Below, in pieces: positions 61,961 to 64,000 of a stretch of DNA of 64,000 nucleotides. The position numbers and the translations under genes were made by a program. The notes beneath the pieces are model-generated. The model did not search any database. It was given only the letters and a program-made list of their open reading frames with translations, and had not been told where the DNA came from. Source of the stretch: Chlorocebus sabaeus (taxonomy: Eukaryota > Chordata > Mammalia > Primates > Cercopithecidae); assembly GCF_047675955.1 (NCBI RefSeq), contig NW_027327626.1, positions 744,001 through 808,000 of the forward strand, in the 5' to 3' direction. Every line of letters begins with the position of its first letter. Position 1 is the first letter of the stretch.

Positions 61961-63681
61961 AAGCTTTCTGAGAAACTGCTCTGTGTTCTGTTAATTCATC
62001 TCACAGAGTTACATCTTTCCCTTCAAGAAGCCTTTCGCTAAGGCTGTTCTTGTGGAATTGGCAAAGGGATATTTGGAAGCCCATAGTGGGCTATGGTGAA
62101 AAAGGAAATATCTTCCGTTCAAAACTGGAAAGAAGCTTTCTGAGAAACTGCTCTGTGTTCTGATAATTCATCTCACAGAGTTACATCTTTCCCTTCAAGA
62201 AGCCTTTCGCTAAGGCTGTTCTTGTGGAATTGGCAAAGGGATATTTGGAAAGCCATAGAGGGCTATGGTGAAAAAGGAAATATCTTCCGTTCAAAACTGG
62301 AAAGAAGCTTTCTGAGAAACTGCTCTGTGTTCTGTTAATTCAACACACAGAGTTACATCTTTCCCTTCAAGATGCCTTTCGCTAAGGCTGTTCTTGTGGA
62401 ATTGGCAAAGGGATATTTGGAAGCCCATAGAGGGCTATGGTGAAAAAGGAAATATCTTCCGTTCAAAAGTGGAAAGAAGCTTTCTGAGAAACTGCTCTGT
62501 GTTCTGTTAATTCATCTCACAGAGTTACATCTTTCCCTTCAAGAAGCCTTTCGCTAAGGCTGTTCTTGTGGAATTGGCAAAGGGATATTTGGAAGCCCAT
62601 AGAGGGCTCTGGTGAAAAGGGAAATATCTTCCGTTCAAAACTGGAAAGAAGCTTTCTGAGAAACTGCTCTGTGTTCTGTTAATTTATCTCACAGAGTTAC
62701 ACCTTTCCATTCAAGAAGCCTTTCGCTAAGGCTGTTCTTGTGGAATTGGCAAAGGGATATTTGGAAGCCCATAGAAGGCTATGGTGAAAAAGGAAATATC
62801 TTCCGTTCAAAACTGGAAAGAAGCTTTCTGAGAAACTGCTCTGTGTTCTGTTAATTCATCTCACAGAGTTACATCTTTCCCTTCAAGAAGCCTTTCGCTA
62901 AGGCTGTTCTTGTGGAATTGGCAAAGGGATATTTGGAAGCCCATAGAGGGCTATGGTGAAAAAGGAAATATCTTCCGTTCAAAACTGGAAAGAAGCTTTG
63001 TGAGAAACTGCTCTGTGTTCTGTTAATTCATCTCACAGAGTTACATCTTTCCCTTCAAGAAGCCTTTCGCTAAGGCTGTTCTTCTGGAATTGGCAAAGGG
63101 ATATTTGGAAGCCCATAGAGGGCTATGGTGAAAAAGGAAATATCTTCCGTTCAAAACTGGTAAGAAGCTTTCTGAGAAACTGCTCTGTGTTCTGTTAATT
63201 CATCTCACAGAGTTACATCTTTCCCTTCAAGAAGCCTTTCGCTAAGGCTGTTCTTGTGGAATTGGCAAAGGGATATTTGGAAGCCCATAGAGGGCTATGG
63301 TGAAAAAGGAAATATCTTCCGTTCAAAACTGGAAAGAAGCTTTCTGAGAAACTGCTCTATGTTCTGTTAATTCATCTCACAGACTTACATCTTTCCCTTC
63401 AAGAAGCCTGTCGCAAAGGCTGTTCTTGTGGAATTGAAAAAGGGATATTTGGAAGCCCATAGAGTGCTATGGTGAAAAAGGAAATATCTTCCGTTCAAAA
63501 CTGGAAAGAAGCTTTCTGAGAAACTGCTCTGGTGTTCTGTTAATTCATCTCAGAGAGTTACATCTTTCCCTTCAAGAAGCCTGTCGCTAAGGCTGTTCTT
63601 GTGGAATTGGCCAAGGGATATTTGGAAGCCCATAGAGGGCTATGGTGAAAAAGGAAATATCTTCCGTTCAAAACTGGAAAG
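61961..63681 (+). repeat. 10-monomer unit R, copy 3 (1721 bp)
   Basis: It follows copy 2 in tandem at +1721 (HindIII 60240, 61961 and 63682; aacacacag 60621 and 62342). It carries ttctgAtaattc near 62.16 kb and ends with tggaattggCcaag followed by Tttatc/tttccctgagg, all as in copy 1. Copy 3 is thus closer to the distant copy 1 than to its neighbour. Confidence 0.8.
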
Positions 63682-64000
63682 AAGCTTTCTGAGAAACTGC
63701 TCTGTGTTCTGTTAATTTATCTCACAGAGTTACATCTTTCCATTCAAGAAGCCTTTCCCTGAGGCTGTTCTTGTGGAATTGGCAAAGGGATATTTGGAAG
63801 CCCATAGAGGGCTATGGTGAAAAAGGAAATATCTTCCGTTCAAAACTGGAAAGAAGCTTTCTGAGAAACTGCTCTGTGTTCTGTTAATTCATCTCACAGA
63901 CTTTCATCTTTCCCTTCAAGAAGCCTGTCGCAAAGGCTGTTCTTGTGGAATTGAAAAAGGGATATTTGGAAGTCCATAGATGGCTATGGTGAAAAAGGAA
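63682..64000 (+). repeat. Start of a second copy of segment S, cut by the window end
   Basis: The Tttatc/ccAttcaag/tttccctgagg monomer and the following cagacTttc/gtccatagaTgg monomer match 56971 onward. The last monomer is cut by the window edge within its pJ-alpha-like box. The array clearly continues beyond the window, as it does at the left edge. Confidence 0.7.

Larger units (their letters stand above)
1..64000 (+). repeat. Alpha-satellite (alphoid) centromeric array, 172-bp monomers, about 372 copies
   Basis: Seen: the same 172-bp sequence repeats from the first to the last base. HindIII sites fall at 43, 215, 387 and so on, and the site predicted at 43+12x172 is found at 2107. Successive monomers differ at only a few positions, mostly single-base changes with occasional 1-bp indels. 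All copies lie in the same orientation and I found no inverted copy and no foreign insertion. Known: primate alpha satellite has monomers of about 171-172 bp and shares segments such as ctcacagagtt, ggatatttgga and ggaaatatcttc with this repeat. A HindIII-cut 172-bp monomer is the hallmark of African green monkey alpha satellite. Inferred: a centromeric or pericentromeric array of Chlorocebus or a close guenon. It provides the DNA platform for CENP-A nucleosomes and heterochromatin; whether this stretch is the active kinetochore site cannot be read from sequence. No gene-sized unique stretch exists in the window. Confidence 0.95.
29000..64000 (+). repeat. Array domain B (aacacacag / ggaaagccat / catacaggg variant family)
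   Basis: Tagged by monomers reading attcAACacacag in place of attcatctcacag. I place them at 29140, 30860, 32752, 34643, 36880, 38085, 39977, 41353, 42558, 44450, 45827, 49267, 55631, 58901, 60621 and 62342, and I saw none before 29 kb. The preceding monomer usually reads ttggaaAgccatag or ttggaaAAccatag. Other markers are catacaggg, gctgtggtg, tattagtaag, tcctgttctag, ctctgAtttctg and tttatctcac paired with ccattcaag. Intervals are near multiples of 172, and the series 7, 11, 8, 7, 11, 8 monomers between 36880 and 45827 shows a true 26-monomer period. Confidence 0.7.

Noticed and set aside
1..64000. CRISPR-like array (regular direct repeats)
   Set aside because: There are no unique spacers between the repeats. 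The repeat unit is continuous at 172 bp and is recognisable primate alpha satellite.
1..64000. Inserted transposons (L1, Alu, endogenous retrovirus) or inverted monomers
   Set aside because: Every row reads as the same plus-strand monomer. I found no poly-A tail, terminal repeat or reverse-complement monomer, and phase changes are limited to 1-bp indels.
1..64000. Macaque or baboon type 340-bp dimeric alpha satellite
   Set aside because: Adjacent monomers are nearly identical and show no alternating pair of diverged monomer classes, so a dimeric unit is not supported.
1..64000. Functional CENP-B boxes throughout the array
   Set aside because: The box position reads ctatggtgaaaaaggaa in most monomers and lacks about four of nine essential CENP-B bases; it fits the pJ-alpha form instead.

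Overview
The whole 64 kb is one uninterrupted, head-to-tail array of alpha-satellite (alphoid) DNA: about 372 monomers of 172 bp, all in the same orientation. I see no gene, no RNA gene, no transposon insertion, no inverted monomer and no unique sequence anywhere in it. The organism is almost certainly an Old World monkey of the guenon group, most likely an African green monkey or vervet (Chlorocebus). The reasons are the 172-bp monomer, a HindIII site (AAGCTT) in nearly every repeat, and close similarity from memory to the classical African green monkey HindIII 'component alpha'. Neighbouring monomers also differ at only a few bases, unlike the diverged two-monomer (about 340 bp) units of macaque and baboon. 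The locus is therefore centromeric or pericentromeric.

The array is not a featureless monomeric satellite. Rare base changes and single-base indels act as tags, and they reveal long repeated blocks. Domain A (1 to about 28.9 kb) is tagged by agataCATC/gagGCC, cctgtAGc, agaCgg and a one-base-short aaaaagaaat box. It contains large blocks of about 32, 40 and 35 monomers, a 16-monomer duplication (offset 2751) and an 8-monomer tandem duplication (10362-13111). Domain B (about 29.0 kb to the end) is tagged by aacacacag and carries other markers (catacaggg, gctgtggtg, tattagtaag, tcctgttctag). It contains a 26-monomer unit (4473 bp) repeated in tandem between about 35.6 and 45.8 kb. It also has a 5-monomer duplication nested inside a further 26-monomer duplication (46.1-52.3 kb), and a 29-monomer plus 10-monomer arrangement at 55.2-63.7 kb.

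Several block edges can be placed within a few tens of bases because a single monomer carries tags of two different types (24.17 kb, 40.1 kb, 53.71 kb). These look like footprints of unequal homologous exchange, and a step of five monomers (860 bp) recurs among them. The 17-bp box that in primate alpha satellite is either a CENP-B box or its pJ-alpha (A-type) counterpart is pJ-alpha-like throughout. One monomer (517-533) comes closest to a CENP-B box. Short open reading frames of 73-116 codons exist but are by-products of lost stop codons in the satellite and are not genes. Block periods were measured by hand from tag coordinates; a full self-alignment was not possible here.
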